A DNA stretch of 64,000 nt from Brevundimonas goettingensis (GCF_017487405.1 NZ_CP062222.1:2341001-2405000); one strand, 5' to 3'. Shown: positions 7,158 to 17,047, counted from the first letter of the stretch. Program-made: numbers and translations. Notes: generated by a model from the letters alone, not told the origin.

Positions 7158-9089
7158 ATGCCCGCCCTCGCCCACGCTTCTGATGTCGACCCCGAACCGG
7201 CCTTGCTGGACCCCGCCTTCGCCGCCGCGGCGCTGGACGGCGCCGCCTCGGCCCTGATCCTGCTCGACCCGATGGGCGAGGTGCTGCGCGTCAACGGCGC
7301 AGCCCGGACCTTGATGCAGGCCCACGCCACCGCCCTGTCCCAGGCCTTCACCGGTCTCGATCCCCTAGATCCCGAGGGCGGGCGGATGGGTCTGGCGGGC
7401 GTCGGCTTCACGCCCGGTCGCATGGGCGGGTCGCCCGATGTCCGGACCGGAGAGATCGTGATCGGTGCTGCCCCCTTCTCGGTCCGGGTCACCGCCGTGC
7501 GCGACGAGGTCGGCCGGCCGCTGGGCGAGCTGGTCGAACTGGCCGACATCGGCGAGGACCGCAAACACGCCGGCATGCTGGCCGCCCTCGACAAGGTGCA
7601 GGCCGTGATCGAGTTCGCCATGGACGGCACCATCCAGGACGCCAACGCCAACTTCCTGGCCACCGTCGACTACCGGTTGGAGGATATCGTGGGGCGGCAC
7701 CACAGCCTGTTCGTCGATCCGACGGAGGCTCAAGGGCCCGGCTATCGCGCCTTCTGGGAACGGCTGGGCCGGGGCGAGTTCGACGCGGGCCAGTACCGGC
7801 GCCTCGGCCGCAACGGCAAGGAGGTCTGGATCCAGGCCAGCTACAACCCGATCCTCGACGCCGCAGGGCGGCCGTTCAAGGTCGTCAAATACGCCACCGA
7901 CATCACCGCCCAGAAGCTGGAAGCCGCCAATTTCGAAGGCCAGATCGCGGCGATCAACAAGGCCCAGGCGGTCATCGAGTTCTCGGTCGACGGGACGATC
8001 CAGTCGGCCAACGAGAATTTCACCGGCGCGGTCGGCTATCGGCTGGAGGAGATCGTCGGTCGCCACCACAGCCTGTTCGTCGATCCCGAATACGCCGCCA
8101 GCGCCGAGTACCGTCGCTTCTGGGAGAAGCTGGGCCGCGGCGAATATGACGCCGGCCAGTATCGCCGCCTCGGCAAGGACGGGCGCGAAATCTGGATCCA
8201 GGCCAGCTACAACCCGATCCTCGACAGCGCCGGCCGGCCCTTCAAGGTCGTCAAATACGCCACCGACATCACCGCCCAGAAGCGGGTCGCCGAGCGCGTG
8301 ACGCAGATATCGGGCATCGTCGCCTCAGCCGCCTCCCAGATGCGGGCCACGGCCGAGGGGATGGCGGTGACCGCCGAGGAGACCACGCGTCAGGCTGGAA
8401 TGGTCGCCTCCGCCGCCGAGATCACCTCGGTCAACGTCCAGACAGTGTCGTCGGCGGGCGAGGAGCTGACCGCCTCCATCGGCGAGATCGCCCGTCAGGT
8501 CGCCGAGAGCTCCAGCATCTCCCAGCATGCAGTGACCGAGGCGGACAAGGCCTCGGACTCGATCCGGAGCCTGGCACAGGCGGCGCAGAAGATCGGCAAT
8601 GTCGTCACCCTGATCAACGACATCGCCGGCCAGACCAAGCTGCTGGCGCTCAACGCCACCATCGAGGCGGCGCGGGCGGGCGAGGCCGGAAAGGGGTTCG
8701 CGGTCGTGGCCTCCGAGGTAAAGAGCCTGTCGGACCAGACGGCCCGGGCGACGCACGAAATCTCGTCCCAGGTCTCGGCCATGCAGTCGGCGACCCAGAC
8801 CTCGGTCGGGGCCATCGGCGGCATCACCGACACCATCCGCAAGGTCGCCGACATCGCCTCGGCCATCGCGGGGGCGGTGGAGGAACAGTCGGCCGCGACG
8901 CGCGAGATCGCCGCCAACGTCACCCAGGTGGCGGAGGGGACGCGGCAGGTGTCGTCGAGCATCGCCGGGGTCAACGCCGCCGCCGTCCAGACCAGCGACG
9001 CTTCGGCCGACCTGCTCAAGGCGTCCGGCGAACTAGCCCAGCAGGCCGAGGCCCTGACGCTGGAGATGGACAAGCTGGCCTCCGCCTGA
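7158..9089 (+). CDS. Soluble methyl-accepting chemotaxis protein with tandem PAS domains
   Basis: This 643-residue receptor has no signal peptide or hydrophobic helix, so it should sit in the cytoplasm. Residues about 25-130 look like a degenerate PAS. Two near-identical PAS domains with PAC motifs follow (142-253 and 264-375; shared [26 protein letters not shown] and [13 protein letters not shown]). Then comes a signalling domain (about 380-640) with the hairpin tip [20 protein letters not shown]. The PAS set may bind flavin, haem or a small ligand and so sense redox or energy state (inference). It ends LASA and lacks the C-terminal CheR-tethering pentapeptide seen in McpA. GGAGGA lies just before the ATG at 7158, which I prefer to longer in-frame readings. 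Confidence 0.93.
   Translation: MPALAHASDVDPEPALLDPAFAAAALDGAASALILLDPMGEVLRVNGAARTLMQAHATALSQAFTGLDPLDPEGGRMGLAGVGFTPGRMGGSPDVRTGEIVIGAAPFSVRVTAVRDEVGRPLGELVELADIGEDRKHAGMLAALDKVQAVIEFAMDGTIQDANANFLATVDYRLEDIVGRHHSLFVDPTEAQGPGYRAFWERLGRGEFDAGQYRRLGRNGKEVWIQASYNPILDAAGRPFKVVKYATDITAQKLEAANFEGQIAAINKAQAVIEFSVDGTIQSANENFTGAVGYRLEEIVGRHHSLFVDPEYAASAEYRRFWEKLGRGEYDAGQYRRLGKDGREIWIQASYNPILDSAGRPFKVVKYATDITAQKRVAERVTQISGIVASAASQMRATAEGMAVTAEETTRQAGMVASAAEITSVNVQTVSSAGEELTASIGEIARQVAESSSISQHAVTEADKASDSIRSLAQAAQKIGNVVTLINDIAGQTKLLALNATIEAARAGEAGKGFAVVASEVKSLSDQTARATHEISSQVSAMQSATQTSVGAIGGITDTIRKVADIASAIAGAVEEQSAATREIAANVTQVAEGTRQVSSSIAGVNAAAVQTSDASADLLKASGELAQQAEALTLEMDKLASA
7581..8282 (+). repeat. 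In-frame tandem duplication of a PAS-PAC module
   Basis: Two 336-base units, 7581-7916 and 7947-8282, lie exactly 366 bases (122 codons) apart within the MCP gene and encode nearly the same PAS domain. Long stretches are identical or almost so at the DNA level, for example the segments encoding [11 protein letters not shown] and [14 protein letters not shown]. This points to a fairly recent internal duplication or to gene conversion. Confidence 0.85.
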
Positions 9090-9113
9090 TCGGCGGATCG
9101 GCGAGGTCCGGGA

Positions 9114-9145
9114 GGGGCGCGGCGACCCTGGCCGCGCCCCTTTTT
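9114..9145 (+). terminator. Rho-independent terminator after the cluster-2 MCP gene
   Basis: A 10-bp perfect stem (GGGGCGCGGC with GCCGCGCCCC), a 7-base loop and a run of five T lie 25 bases after the MCP stop. The T run is on the plus-strand side only. It therefore terminates the rightward cheA-cheW-mcp transcript before it runs into the converging cheR gene. Confidence 0.85.
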
Positions 9146-9158
9146 CATACCCTGAAGG

Positions 9159-9998
9159 CTAGGCCCGCAGACGTTCGGACCGGTCGTGCGGCTGGAAGGC
9201 GCCGCGCAGGCCGGGCATGGGCTCGAAGGCGCTGTCCAGACCGACCACGGTCTCGGCGCTGCCCAGCACCAGGGCCCCGTCAGGCTCCAGCGCCTCCGAC
9301 AGGCGGGCCAAGGCCCAGCGCTTCTGCAGCTGTTCGAAATAGATCAGGACGTTGCGGCAGAAGATCAGGTCGAACCGGCCCATGCCCGCCGTGCCGTCCA
9401 TCAGATTGTGCGGCCGGAACTCGACCAGGGCCCGGACCTCCGGCGCGATCGACCAGTCGCCACCCTCGCGTCTCAGCCAGCGCGAGCGGCGGGCCTCGGA
9501 CAGGCCGCGCGAGGCCTCGAAATCGCTGTAGACGCCGCGCCGGGCCCGGTCGAGGATGGGCTGGGACATGTCGGTGGCCAGGATCTCGACGGTCCAGTCG
9601 GGCATAAGCCGCCGCTCTTCCAGCAGCAGCATGGCCAGGGAATAGGGCTCCTGTCCGCTGGAACAGGCGGCGCTCCAGATGCGCAGGCGACGGGCGCCGG
9701 TCCGTCGGGCGACGAGCGCCGGCAGCAGGGTGTCGCGCAGCTGGTCGAAGGGGGTGGCGTCGCGGAAGAAATAGCTCTCGTGCGTGGCCATGGCGTCGAT
9801 GGCCCGCTGGGCCAGCCGACCGCGCGGGTCGAGGCGCAGCCGGGCGAACAGGGCCTCCAGCGTGGCCAGCCCTTCCTCGCGCATCAGGGGCGTCAGCCGG
9901 CTCTGCAGCAGATAGTCCTTGTCGGCCCCCAGGCTCAGGCCCGAGCGTTCCAGCACCAGACGGCGGAAGGCCTCGATGTCGCTGATCGCCCCGGTCAT
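9159..9998 (-). CDS. cheR: CheR, chemoreceptor methyltransferase (cluster 2)
   Basis: This is a 279-residue SAM-dependent glutamate methyltransferase that adapts chemoreceptors. An N-terminal helical domain (1-75) precedes the Rossmann domain with the SAM motif RIWSAACSSGQEPYSLAMLL. ILATDMSQ, FRPHNLMD and DLIFCRNVLIYF, all standard CheR motifs, follow. The start at 9998 makes an ATGA overlap with the cheB stop. A longer in-frame reading would run through cheB and is rejected. The cheB-cheR pair runs toward the cheA-cheW-mcp arm, so expression of adaptation enzymes may be set separately from kinase and receptor. The cluster receptor lacks a tethering pentapeptide, so methylation would have to occur without tethering. 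Confidence 0.93.
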   Translation of the reverse strand: MTGAISDIEAFRRLVLERSGLSLGADKDYLLQSRLTPLMREEGLATLEALFARLRLDPRGRLAQRAIDAMATHESYFFRDATPFDQLRDTLLPALVARRTGARRLRIWSAACSSGQEPYSLAMLLLEERRLMPDWTVEILATDMSQPILDRARRGVYSDFEASRGLSEARRSRWLRREGGDWSIAPEVRALVEFRPHNLMDGTAGMGRFDLIFCRNVLIYFEQLQKRWALARLSEALEPDGALVLGSAETVVGLDSAFEPMPGLRGAFQPHDRSERLRA

Positions 9999-11092
9999 GC
10001 CGCAGCCCGCCTCAGCCATTCCCCGATCCGCGACAGAGGCAGGATCGCTTCGACGCGGCCGGTGCGGGCGGCGGCGCCCGGCATGCCCCAGACCACGCTG
10101 GTCGCCTCGTCCTGAACCACGAACCGGCCGCCCGCCTCTGCGATGGCCGCGCAGCCGGAGGCCCCGTCCGACCCCATTCCGGTCAGGATCACAGCAAGCG
10201 CCGAGGCGCCGTAGGTGCGGGCCACGCTGCGCATCAGGGGATCGACGGCGGGACGGCAGAAATGCTCGGGCGGCTCGTGATCCAGCCGGATGACGGGACC
10301 TGACGCGGCACGCTCGACCGTCATGTGCCAGCCGCCGGGGGCGACATAGGCGCGGCCCGGAACCACCGGCTCTCCGTCCACGGCCTCGCGGCAGGGCCGG
10401 TCGCCGGCGCGCGACAGTTGCTCGGCCAGAAGGGCGGTGAACATGGGCGGCATATGCTGGGTCAGGAGGATGGGCAGGGTCAGGCCGCGCAGGGCCTCGA
10501 ACACCTGAACCAGGGCGGGCGGCGCCCCGGTCGAGCCGCCGATGACGATGATCTCGGGCCGGGTGGTTCGCGCTGATGGCGGCGGGACCGGACGCGGCGA
10601 TGGGCGCGGCGCCGGATCGGGGGTTGGCGCGCCCCCGCCAGGCTCGGGCGCCCCGCCGAGGGCTCGGACCTTGGCCAGCAGCTGCTGGTGAAAGGCCTCG
10701 GCATTCACCAGCCCGCCGCTCTCGGGCTTGGAGACATAGTCCGAAGCGCCCGCCTGAAGCGTGTCCAGACACAACCTTGCATTGCGAAACGTCAGGGTCG
10801 AGGCGACGATGACCCGGACCCCCGGCCGTCGCGCCAGGATCAGCGGCAGGGCGGTCATCCCGTCCATCACCGGCATCTCCAGATCCAGCACGATGACGTC
10901 GACCTCGACATGCTCCAGCTGGGCCAGGGCCGCCTGCCCGTTCCCGGCCCGGGCGACCACAGTGACCGCCACATCGGCCTCCAGAGCCCGCGCGATCAGC
11001 CCGCGCACCACGGCGGAATCATCGACGACCATGACGCGGATAGCGCGCTCCGGGTCCGGTTGGGCGATGTCGGAAAGACGGGACGGCTGCAC
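9995..11092 (-). CDS. cheB: CheB, protein-glutamate methylesterase (cluster 2)
   Basis: This is a 365-residue protein. The N-terminal receiver (about 17-135) has VMVVDDSAVVRG, the phosphoacceptor Asp in IVLDLEMPVMDG, and SKPE as the lysine motif. A Pro-rich linker (about 150-175) leads to the C-terminal methylesterase with the catalytic triad regions IGGSTGAP (Ser), LTQHMPPMFT (His) and LTGMGSDGASG (Asp). It removes methyl groups from, or deamidates, receptor glutamines once phosphorylated by CheA. Four bases overlap the following cheR. It is the first gene of this leftward pair. The gap upstream is 55 bases, and the next leftward gene beyond it (the glycosidase) runs in the same direction, so readthrough into cheB is possible. 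Confidence 0.95.
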   Translation of the reverse strand: MQPSRLSDIAQPDPERAIRVMVVDDSAVVRGLIARALEADVAVTVVARAGNGQAALAQLEHVEVDVIVLDLEMPVMDGMTALPLILARRPGVRVIVASTLTFRNARLCLDTLQAGASDYVSKPESGGLVNAEAFHQQLLAKVRALGGAPEPGGGAPTPDPAPRPSPRPVPPPSARTTRPEIIVIGGSTGAPPALVQVFEALRGLTLPILLTQHMPPMFTALLAEQLSRAGDRPCREAVDGEPVVPGRAYVAPGGWHMTVERAASGPVIRLDHEPPEHFCRPAVDPLMRSVARTYGASALAVILTGMGSDGASGCAAIAEAGGRFVVQDEATSVVWGMPGAAARTGRVEAILPLSRIGEWLRRAAA

Positions 11093-11147
11093 GGGCGACT
11101 CCTTCAGGCCGCCCCTTCTAACCCGACAGAGATGAATTCTATACTAC

Positions 11148-12752
11148 TTATGCGTGTTCGCGCGCGAGCCGGACCGCCATCCACGGGCGCGACGGCAGGG
11201 CGACCACCGGCCGCTCCGGATCATGCCATGTGTATTTGGTCGCGCCCTGGCTCAGGGTCATGACGCCGGGCAGGCGCTCGACAGTCATGTTCCAGGTGTC
11301 GATGACGTCGACAGTGAAGCGTTCGCCGCCGGTCAGGCCGTCGCGCGGGATGTCCACGGTCCAGCCGTCGGGCGCGGCCTCGCCGAAATAGCGCAGATAG
11401 ACCTGCCCGGCCTTGCCGCCGACATGCCGCTCCCACCATTTGTCGATGGGCTCGAAGCCGGGCGTCGGCCCCGCCTCCATCACCGCCTTGAAGAAGGCCA
11501 GACGCGGCGCGCTCTGACCCCGCAGCGACCCACCCGCGCCTAGCCAGTAGTCGTCGTCCGGATTGTCGAAGGTCTCGGAATGGCCGACATAGGTCCCCGC
11601 GACCAGCCCCTCCCAGAAGGCGCGGACCATTTCCAGCCCCGTCAGATTGCCCCAGCGCTCGGCGATGTCGCCTTCGTAGCGGACCTCGTCGAAGACGACC
11701 GGCTTCTTCCAGACGTCGCGGTAGAGGACCGCGCGGGCGTCATCGATCACGGCCGAGCCGTTCTGGAGGCTGGCATGGGTGACCCAGGGTCGGCCGTTGT
11801 CGAACAGGGCCCGCCAGTTGTGGATCGAGCGCAGCCGGTCGTGCGGATCCCGGGCCTGGACCAGCCGCCCCAGCCGGTCGAAGTCGTCGGCGGTCTTGGC
11901 CTTGACCACGTCGAACTCGTTGGCGAGCGACCACCAGACGTTCCGGTACGGCGACAGCCGGGCGACGACATAGCGGACGTAGCGGGCGTCGACGTCGGCC
12001 GGCATTTCGTCGAAGCCGAACCGGCCGTCATAGGGGTGGAACAGGATGACGTCGGCCTCGACTCCCATCTCGCACAGGGCGGCGACGCAGGCGTCCAGCC
12101 GCTGGAAGAAGGCCGGGTTGAAGCGGGTGAAATCCCAGTCCTTGTCGCCCGGGCCGGTGCGCACGAAGGGGGCCAGATCGTCGTTGGTCTTCACCGAGGC
12201 GTTGGGGAAGACCAGCATGCGGATCTTGTTGAACGGCGAAGCCTTCAGGGTTTCCAGCGTCTCGCGCCGCCGGGCCTCCGGCTGGTGCGTCCAGCCGTAG
12301 CTGGTGGTGCCGAGCTGGCGGAAGGGCGTGCCGTCCGCATGGGCGAAGTGGAAGGTCTCCACCACCCCGACCGGGCCATGATTGCCGGCGCCGGGCGCCA
12401 CGGCCTCGACGACGCCGCTCCGGCCGTTCAGGACGGGCAGATCGCTGCGGCTGGTCCAACGCCAGGCCCCCGTCCCGGGCGGCGAGAAGCGGATGCGCCA
12501 GGTCCCCTGCCCGTCGTTGGCGCCGTCGAAGAATCCCGGAACCTCGAGCGTGGTGCGACCGTCGGTGAAGACCGCGGAGAGGTTGACGTCGAACGGATTC
12601 CCGGTCGGCTCGCCCGTCAGCTCGACCTCGTGCAGCCCCCAGCGCTCGACCGTCGCGACCGCGTCCCGGGCCGCGACCGAACCGGCGAGGCCCGCGGCCA
12701 CCGCTCCGGCGCCGACGGCGATCACCTCGCGTCGCGTCAACTTGCCAGCCAT
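11148..12752 (-). CDS. Secreted glycoside hydrolase-like protein (DUF5060/DUF4038 type)
   Basis: This is a 534-residue protein. The N-terminus KLTRREVIAVGAGAVAAGLA is a twin-arginine-type signal, so it is exported folded. Residues about 35-120 are a beta-rich domain like DUF5060. The rest is a TIM-barrel like DUF4038/apiosidase-type enzymes, ending in a small beta domain. Likely catalytic glutamates are in WWSLANEFD (about 278) and PVVFDEVRYEGD (about 353), at the expected ends of barrel strands. The substrate is unknown; members act on plant cell-wall side chains. It lies 65 bases after the PhoD-type gene on the same strand, downstream of a TonB receptor, so it may belong to a nutrient-scavenging unit. 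The exact family is from memory of sequence patterns. Confidence 0.75.
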   Translation of the reverse strand: MAGKLTRREVIAVGAGAVAAGLAGSVAARDAVATVERWGLHEVELTGEPTGNPFDVNLSAVFTDGRTTLEVPGFFDGANDGQGTWRIRFSPPGTGAWRWTSRSDLPVLNGRSGVVEAVAPGAGNHGPVGVVETFHFAHADGTPFRQLGTTSYGWTHQPEARRRETLETLKASPFNKIRMLVFPNASVKTNDDLAPFVRTGPGDKDWDFTRFNPAFFQRLDACVAALCEMGVEADVILFHPYDGRFGFDEMPADVDARYVRYVVARLSPYRNVWWSLANEFDVVKAKTADDFDRLGRLVQARDPHDRLRSIHNWRALFDNGRPWVTHASLQNGSAVIDDARAVLYRDVWKKPVVFDEVRYEGDIAERWGNLTGLEMVRAFWEGLVAGTYVGHSETFDNPDDDYWLGAGGSLRGQSAPRLAFFKAVMEAGPTPGFEPIDKWWERHVGGKAGQVYLRYFGEAAPDGWTVDIPRDGLTGGERFTVDVIDTWNMTVERLPGVMTLSQGATKYTWHDPERPVVALPSRPWMAVRLAREHA

Positions 12753-12817
12753 TTCCGCCCCTGTTCGCTCTTCCCTGAAGGAAGCCTAGTGGCCGGGGCT
12801 GGTCGGGTCCACCGGTG

Positions 12818-14521
12818 TCAGATGCGGTTCGTCGGGCCCAGGCCGGCGTCGGTTTTGGCCACGCTCCAGCGCGTCACCACCTTGGCCTCGTAGGGTTTGG
12901 CGACGATGGTCGACACTCCGACCAGATCGGCGCGGGCCTCGGTCGGAGTCAGGGTCAGGAGGATATAGCCCTTGGAGCTCTGGTCGCAGAACAGGACCTC
13001 CTTGTTGGCGATGTCCAGCGCCATGCCGAGCGGGAAGTCGCCGATGGCGTCCTGCGGCGAGGGGCTTGAGATGGAGCTGGTTCCGAACTCGACCGCGACC
13101 CGTTCGCCGGCGTTATCGGCCAGGTCGTTGACCCAGAAGGAGTGGCTGTCGCCGGCCAGGACGATGGGCTGGACGCCCGCCGTCTTGAAGGTCTGATACA
13201 GACGCTCGCGCCCGGCCGGATAGCCGTCCCAGCTGTCGAGATTAAACGGCAGGCCTTGGGCGAACAGTGCGATCGAGCCTTCCACCTGGGCGCGGATCGA
13301 CGGCGGCAGCCCGCCGAGCATGCCCGAGATCTGCTCCGGCGTGGCCATGGCGGCGATGTTGGGTCCGGCGACGCGGGCCATCACGACCTGGTTGCCCAGC
13401 ATCTGCCAGGGACGGCCAGCAGCCTTGGAGGCGGCCAGTTCACGGCCCAGCCAGTCGCGCTGGGCGTCGCCGAGAAGGTCACGCTCGGGGGCGTTGCGTT
13501 TGGCCTCGAAGGCGGCGGCGTCCGGGACAGGCTTGCCGTCCGGGCCGGGCTTCATCGTGATGTCGGCGGCGTAGGTCAGCTGCTGCTGACGCCCCTGCAG
13601 CCGGGTCTCGACCATCATCAGGCTGGCCAGATCGCCGAAGTGGAAGGTCCGCTGGATGGCCTCGGCCATCTTGCCGGGGACCGGTTCGCGGATCGGCATC
13701 CATTCGAACCAGGCCCTGAGCGCGGCGGCCTTCCTCGCATTGAAGTCACCCTCGGTGGCGGGCTGGTGGTTCTCCGCGCCCGTGTTCCAGATGTCGTTGG
13801 CGACCTCGTGATCGTCCCAGACGCAGATGAAGGCGGCGCGGGCGTGGGCGGCCTGAAGGTCGGGGTCGGTCTTGTACTGGGCGTGACGCTGGCGGTAGTC
13901 GGCCAGGGTGACGATCTCGTGCGCCGGCTCCGGGATACGGTTCAGGGCGGCGCCGGCGTTCATGCCGTAGTCGTCGGCCTCTGCGCCGTATTCGTAGATA
14001 TAGTCGCCGAGGTGGATCACCGCGTCGAGGCGGTCCAATCTGGCGATGGCGTCATAGGCGTTGAACAGACCGCCCGGATAGAGCTGGCACGAGACGACGG
14101 CCAGGGCCGCGTCCGGCGTCGCGCCCTCCGGCAGGGTCTTCACCCGACCGACCGGCGAGGTCACGCCTGCGGCGATGAAGCGATAGAAATACTCGGTCCC
14201 GGGCTTCAGCCCCTGACCGTCAAGGTCGTGCTTGACGGTGAAGTCGCGCGCCGGATCCGCCGAGAGACCGGTGGAGCGGCGGACCATGTGGGCGAAGGCC
14301 GCGTCGGACGCGACCTCCAGCACCACCGGAATTGCAGCGCTGGAAGCGTCAGCGGGGGTGACCCGCGTCCAGAAGATCGCCGCCGTCGTCGACGGATCGC
14401 CGGAGGCGACGCCGTGCCGGAAGGCGACCGCCCCCGTCTCGGCATGGGCGGTCGTGGCGACGGCTGACGCCGCCCCCGCCGCGCCGATGGACTTCAGGAG
14501 GCCGCGGCGGTCGATCGTCAT
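12818..14521 (-). CDS. phoD: PhoD-type alkaline phosphatase/phosphodiesterase, Tat-exported
   Basis: This is a 567-residue protein starting MTIDRRGLLKSIGAAG, a twin-arginine signal with cleavage near AHA (about 27). PhoD features in order: FRHGVASGDPSTTAAIFWTR, an N-terminal Ig-like beta domain, then the metallophosphatase core with VVSCQLYPGG, IHLGDYIYEYG (metal ligands), CVWDDHEVANDIW, MLGNQVVMA and VLAGDSHSFW (His ligands). PhoD enzymes bind Fe3+ and Ca2+ and hydrolyse phosphodiesters and monoesters in the periplasm. The gene starts 12 bases after the upstream TonB receptor, so the two are probably in one transcript, and a phosphorylated or organic substrate may be taken up together. The ATG is the first Met consistent with the Tat signal. 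Confidence 0.9.
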   Translation of the reverse strand: MTIDRRGLLKSIGAAGAASAVATTAHAETGAVAFRHGVASGDPSTTAAIFWTRVTPADASSAAIPVVLEVASDAAFAHMVRRSTGLSADPARDFTVKHDLDGQGLKPGTEYFYRFIAAGVTSPVGRVKTLPEGATPDAALAVVSCQLYPGGLFNAYDAIARLDRLDAVIHLGDYIYEYGAEADDYGMNAGAALNRIPEPAHEIVTLADYRQRHAQYKTDPDLQAAHARAAFICVWDDHEVANDIWNTGAENHQPATEGDFNARKAAALRAWFEWMPIREPVPGKMAEAIQRTFHFGDLASLMMVETRLQGRQQQLTYAADITMKPGPDGKPVPDAAAFEAKRNAPERDLLGDAQRDWLGRELAASKAAGRPWQMLGNQVVMARVAGPNIAAMATPEQISGMLGGLPPSIRAQVEGSIALFAQGLPFNLDSWDGYPAGRERLYQTFKTAGVQPIVLAGDSHSFWVNDLADNAGERVAVEFGTSSISSPSPQDAIGDFPLGMALDIANKEVLFCDQSSKGYILLTLTPTEARADLVGVSTIVAKPYEAKVVTRWSVAKTDAGLGPTNRI

Positions 14522-14533
14522 GACGCTCTACTC

Positions 14534-17047
14534 TCAGTAATGCAGGCTGACGATCAGGCCGTAGGTGCGCGGCTCGCCGGCGATGAAGGTCGGCATGCCG
14601 AGACCGTCACCGGTGTTGCCCGCGTCCTTGATGAATTTCTCGTCGGCCAGGTTGTCGCCGAAGACCTCGACGCTCCAGTTGGCGTTGTTCGGGGCGTAGC
14701 GGACGCGCAGGCTGAGCAGGCCGTAGGCGTCCTGGACCTCGTCCACGGCGGTGTCGGCGACGAAGTTGCGGGTCTGCAGGTCGGCGCGGTCGTTGTTGTC
14801 GTCGAAGAACATCTCCGACTGCCAGGTGTAGGTCGGCTGGATTTCCAGCGAACCGCCCGCGACCGGCAGGCTCCAGATCAGGCCGACCGAGGCGCGGTTG
14901 TCGGGCGACAGGCGGAACTTGTTGCCGTCATAGATGCCCGCCTTGAAGCGCGAGTGGTTGTAGCCGTAGGTGCCGAAGACCTCGACCTGCTCGGTCATCG
15001 CCCAGCTAAGCTGGCCTTCGAAGCCATAGCTCTCGGCCTTGCCGGCGTTGGTGGTGACGAACAGCGTGCCCTGCTGCACCGTCGTCTGGAAGTTTTCGTA
15101 GTTGTACAGATAGGCCGCCGCGTCGAGGCGCAGGCGGCGATCCATCAGGGCCGACTTGTAGCCGACCTCATAGCTGTCGACCTGTTCCGAGGCGACTTCG
15201 GTGAAGCGCGGGGCGCCATAGGGCGCCGTCGGGGTGCTGGCGGCCAGAACCATCGGGCGACGGCCGCGGGCGTAGTTGGCGTAGATGCTGGCGTCGTCCG
15301 ACAGGGCGTAGCGGGCGGTGGCGCGCCAGGTGAAGCCGTCGTCCTCGAGGCCTTGCGTCACCGTCGAGCCGTTGCCGGCGGTCGGTTGATAGGTCAAGCC
15401 GAACAGCGGGAAGGCGGCGGTGACCGGGGCCGTGGCGGCGCCGGGGGTGGCGAGCGCCGTCAGGAAGGCGAGCTGGCCTGCCGGCGGGATCGCGCTGAGC
15501 GCCAGCAGCGAGCCGACGATGGAACGGCCGTTGTCCACCTGGGATGAGAAGCCCGTGGTCTTGTCGTCGCGGGTGTAGCGCACGCCGGCCGACAGCTCGA
15601 GGCGGTCGGTGACCTTGAACGTGCCGTCGGCGAACAGGTCCCAGGATTCGAGCTCGCTGGAGTTGGTCGCCTCTTCGATATGGCTCGACTTCAGATTGGC
15701 GGCGATGCCCGGGATGAAGGGCGCCGGGATGCCGAGGCCGGCCAGGATCGGGTTGATCAGGGCCGAGGAGCTGTAGGCGGCCAGCGGCAGGGTGTTGGGC
15801 AGGGCCACGCCCGGGGCGCCGTCCAGCAGGCCGGACAGCTGGGCCAGGGCGATGCGCTCGTTGAACTCGGTGACGCCGCGCTGCGAGCCCTCTTCCTTGA
15901 AGTAGCCCACGCCGGCGAAGCCCGAGACGCGGCCGCCGTTGTCGTAGTTCAGGCGGAACTCCTGGCTCCACTGCTTGCCTTCCGCATCCTCGGCGGCGGT
16001 CAGCAGCGGCAGGGAGACGCCGTCGGCATCGAAGGTCTCATAGCTGTCGAACTCGCGGTAGGCGGAGGTCGAGGTCAGGGTGAGGCTGTCGGTCAGGTCC
16101 GCCTTGACGATGCCCGTCACACCCCAGACCTCGCGGTCCAGACCCAAGGTCTTGCCGCCGTCGAAATTGCCGCCCGGGGTCAGGGCCGCACCCTCATTGG
16201 CGTCGCGCACGCCCAGCACGGCGCCGGTGTTCGGGTCCTGCGGCGTATAGGCGATCGAATTGAAGGAGGTGCCGGCCGGATTGTCGGTCTGATAGTTGGC
16301 GATCAGGTCGACGCGCAGGCGGTTCGAGGGCTCGAAGGCGCCCGACAGGCGGAAGGCCCGGGTGTCGACGCTGTTGTAGTTCGATCCGCCCAGCAGGTTT
16401 TCGATATAGCCGTCGCGGGTCTTCATCCGGGTGGAGAAGCGGATGGCGCCGGTCTCGCCGACCGGGACGTTCAGCATCAGTTCGGCCATGCGGTAGTCGA
16501 GATTGCCGACACTGGCGCGGGCCGCGGCGTCATACTCGCCGACCAGGGGCTTGTTCTGGATGATGTTGACCGCGCCGATCAGGGCGCCGCGACCGTAGAG
16601 GGTCGACTGCGGGCCCTTGGCGACCTCCACGCGCTGGATGTCGAACAGTTCGACATAGGAGCCGCGCGATTTGGAAATGGAGACGCCGTCCTGGAAGACC
16701 GAGACGCGCGGCTCGACGGTGGCTTCACCCGAGTCCGAGGTAATGCCGCGCATCACGAAGCCGGCGTTGTTCGGCGACTGGTTCTGCACCAGGAAGCCGG
16801 GGACATAGGCCGACAGCTCCTCGAAGTCCTGGACGCCCAGTTTCTCGAGGAAGGAGCCGGTGTAGGCCGTCAGGGCGAACGGGACCTCGATCGGGTCCTG
16901 GGCGCGCAGCTGGGCGGTGACGATGACGTCCTCGACCTGGCTCGTCTGGTCCGTTGATTGGGCCGAGGCGACGGTCGCCCCGCCCAGGGTCGCCACCAGG
17001 GCGGTCGCGCCCAGAAGGCCGTTCTTCAGTGTGTCGTGACGCGCCAT
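14534..17047 (-). CDS. TonB-dependent outer-membrane receptor
   Basis: This is an 837-residue protein. Signal peptide residues 1-29 (MARHDTLKNGLLGATALVAT then ASAQS) precede a short TonB-box-like region (VEDVIVTAQLR), and the plug domain runs from about 50 to 165 (FEELSAYVPGFLVQNQSPNN, RVEVAKGPQSTLYGR). A 22-strand barrel ends GEPRTYGLIVSLHY with the C-terminal aromatic. No N-terminal signalling domain of the FecA kind is seen, so it is not expected to signal to the nearby ECF sigma by that route. The ligand is unknown. The neighbours downstream (PhoD, glycosidase) suggest organic phosphate or glycan compounds; the neighbours upstream are the sigma factor and its small partner, all on the same strand. 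Confidence 0.92.
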   Translation of the reverse strand: MARHDTLKNGLLGATALVATLGGATVASAQSTDQTSQVEDVIVTAQLRAQDPIEVPFALTAYTGSFLEKLGVQDFEELSAYVPGFLVQNQSPNNAGFVMRGITSDSGEATVEPRVSVFQDGVSISKSRGSYVELFDIQRVEVAKGPQSTLYGRGALIGAVNIIQNKPLVGEYDAAARASVGNLDYRMAELMLNVPVGETGAIRFSTRMKTRDGYIENLLGGSNYNSVDTRAFRLSGAFEPSNRLRVDLIANYQTDNPAGTSFNSIAYTPQDPNTGAVLGVRDANEGAALTPGGNFDGGKTLGLDREVWGVTGIVKADLTDSLTLTSTSAYREFDSYETFDADGVSLPLLTAAEDAEGKQWSQEFRLNYDNGGRVSGFAGVGYFKEEGSQRGVTEFNERIALAQLSGLLDGAPGVALPNTLPLAAYSSSALINPILAGLGIPAPFIPGIAANLKSSHIEEATNSSELESWDLFADGTFKVTDRLELSAGVRYTRDDKTTGFSSQVDNGRSIVGSLLALSAIPPAGQLAFLTALATPGAATAPVTAAFPLFGLTYQPTAGNGSTVTQGLEDDGFTWRATARYALSDDASIYANYARGRRPMVLAASTPTAPYGAPRFTEVASEQVDSYEVGYKSALMDRRLRLDAAAYLYNYENFQTTVQQGTLFVTTNAGKAESYGFEGQLSWAMTEQVEVFGTYGYNHSRFKAGIYDGNKFRLSPDNRASVGLIWSLPVAGGSLEIQPTYTWQSEMFFDDNNDRADLQTRNFVADTAVDEVQDAYGLLSLRVRYAPNNANWSVEVFGDNLADEKFIKDAGNTGDGLGMPTFIAGEPRTYGLIVSLHY

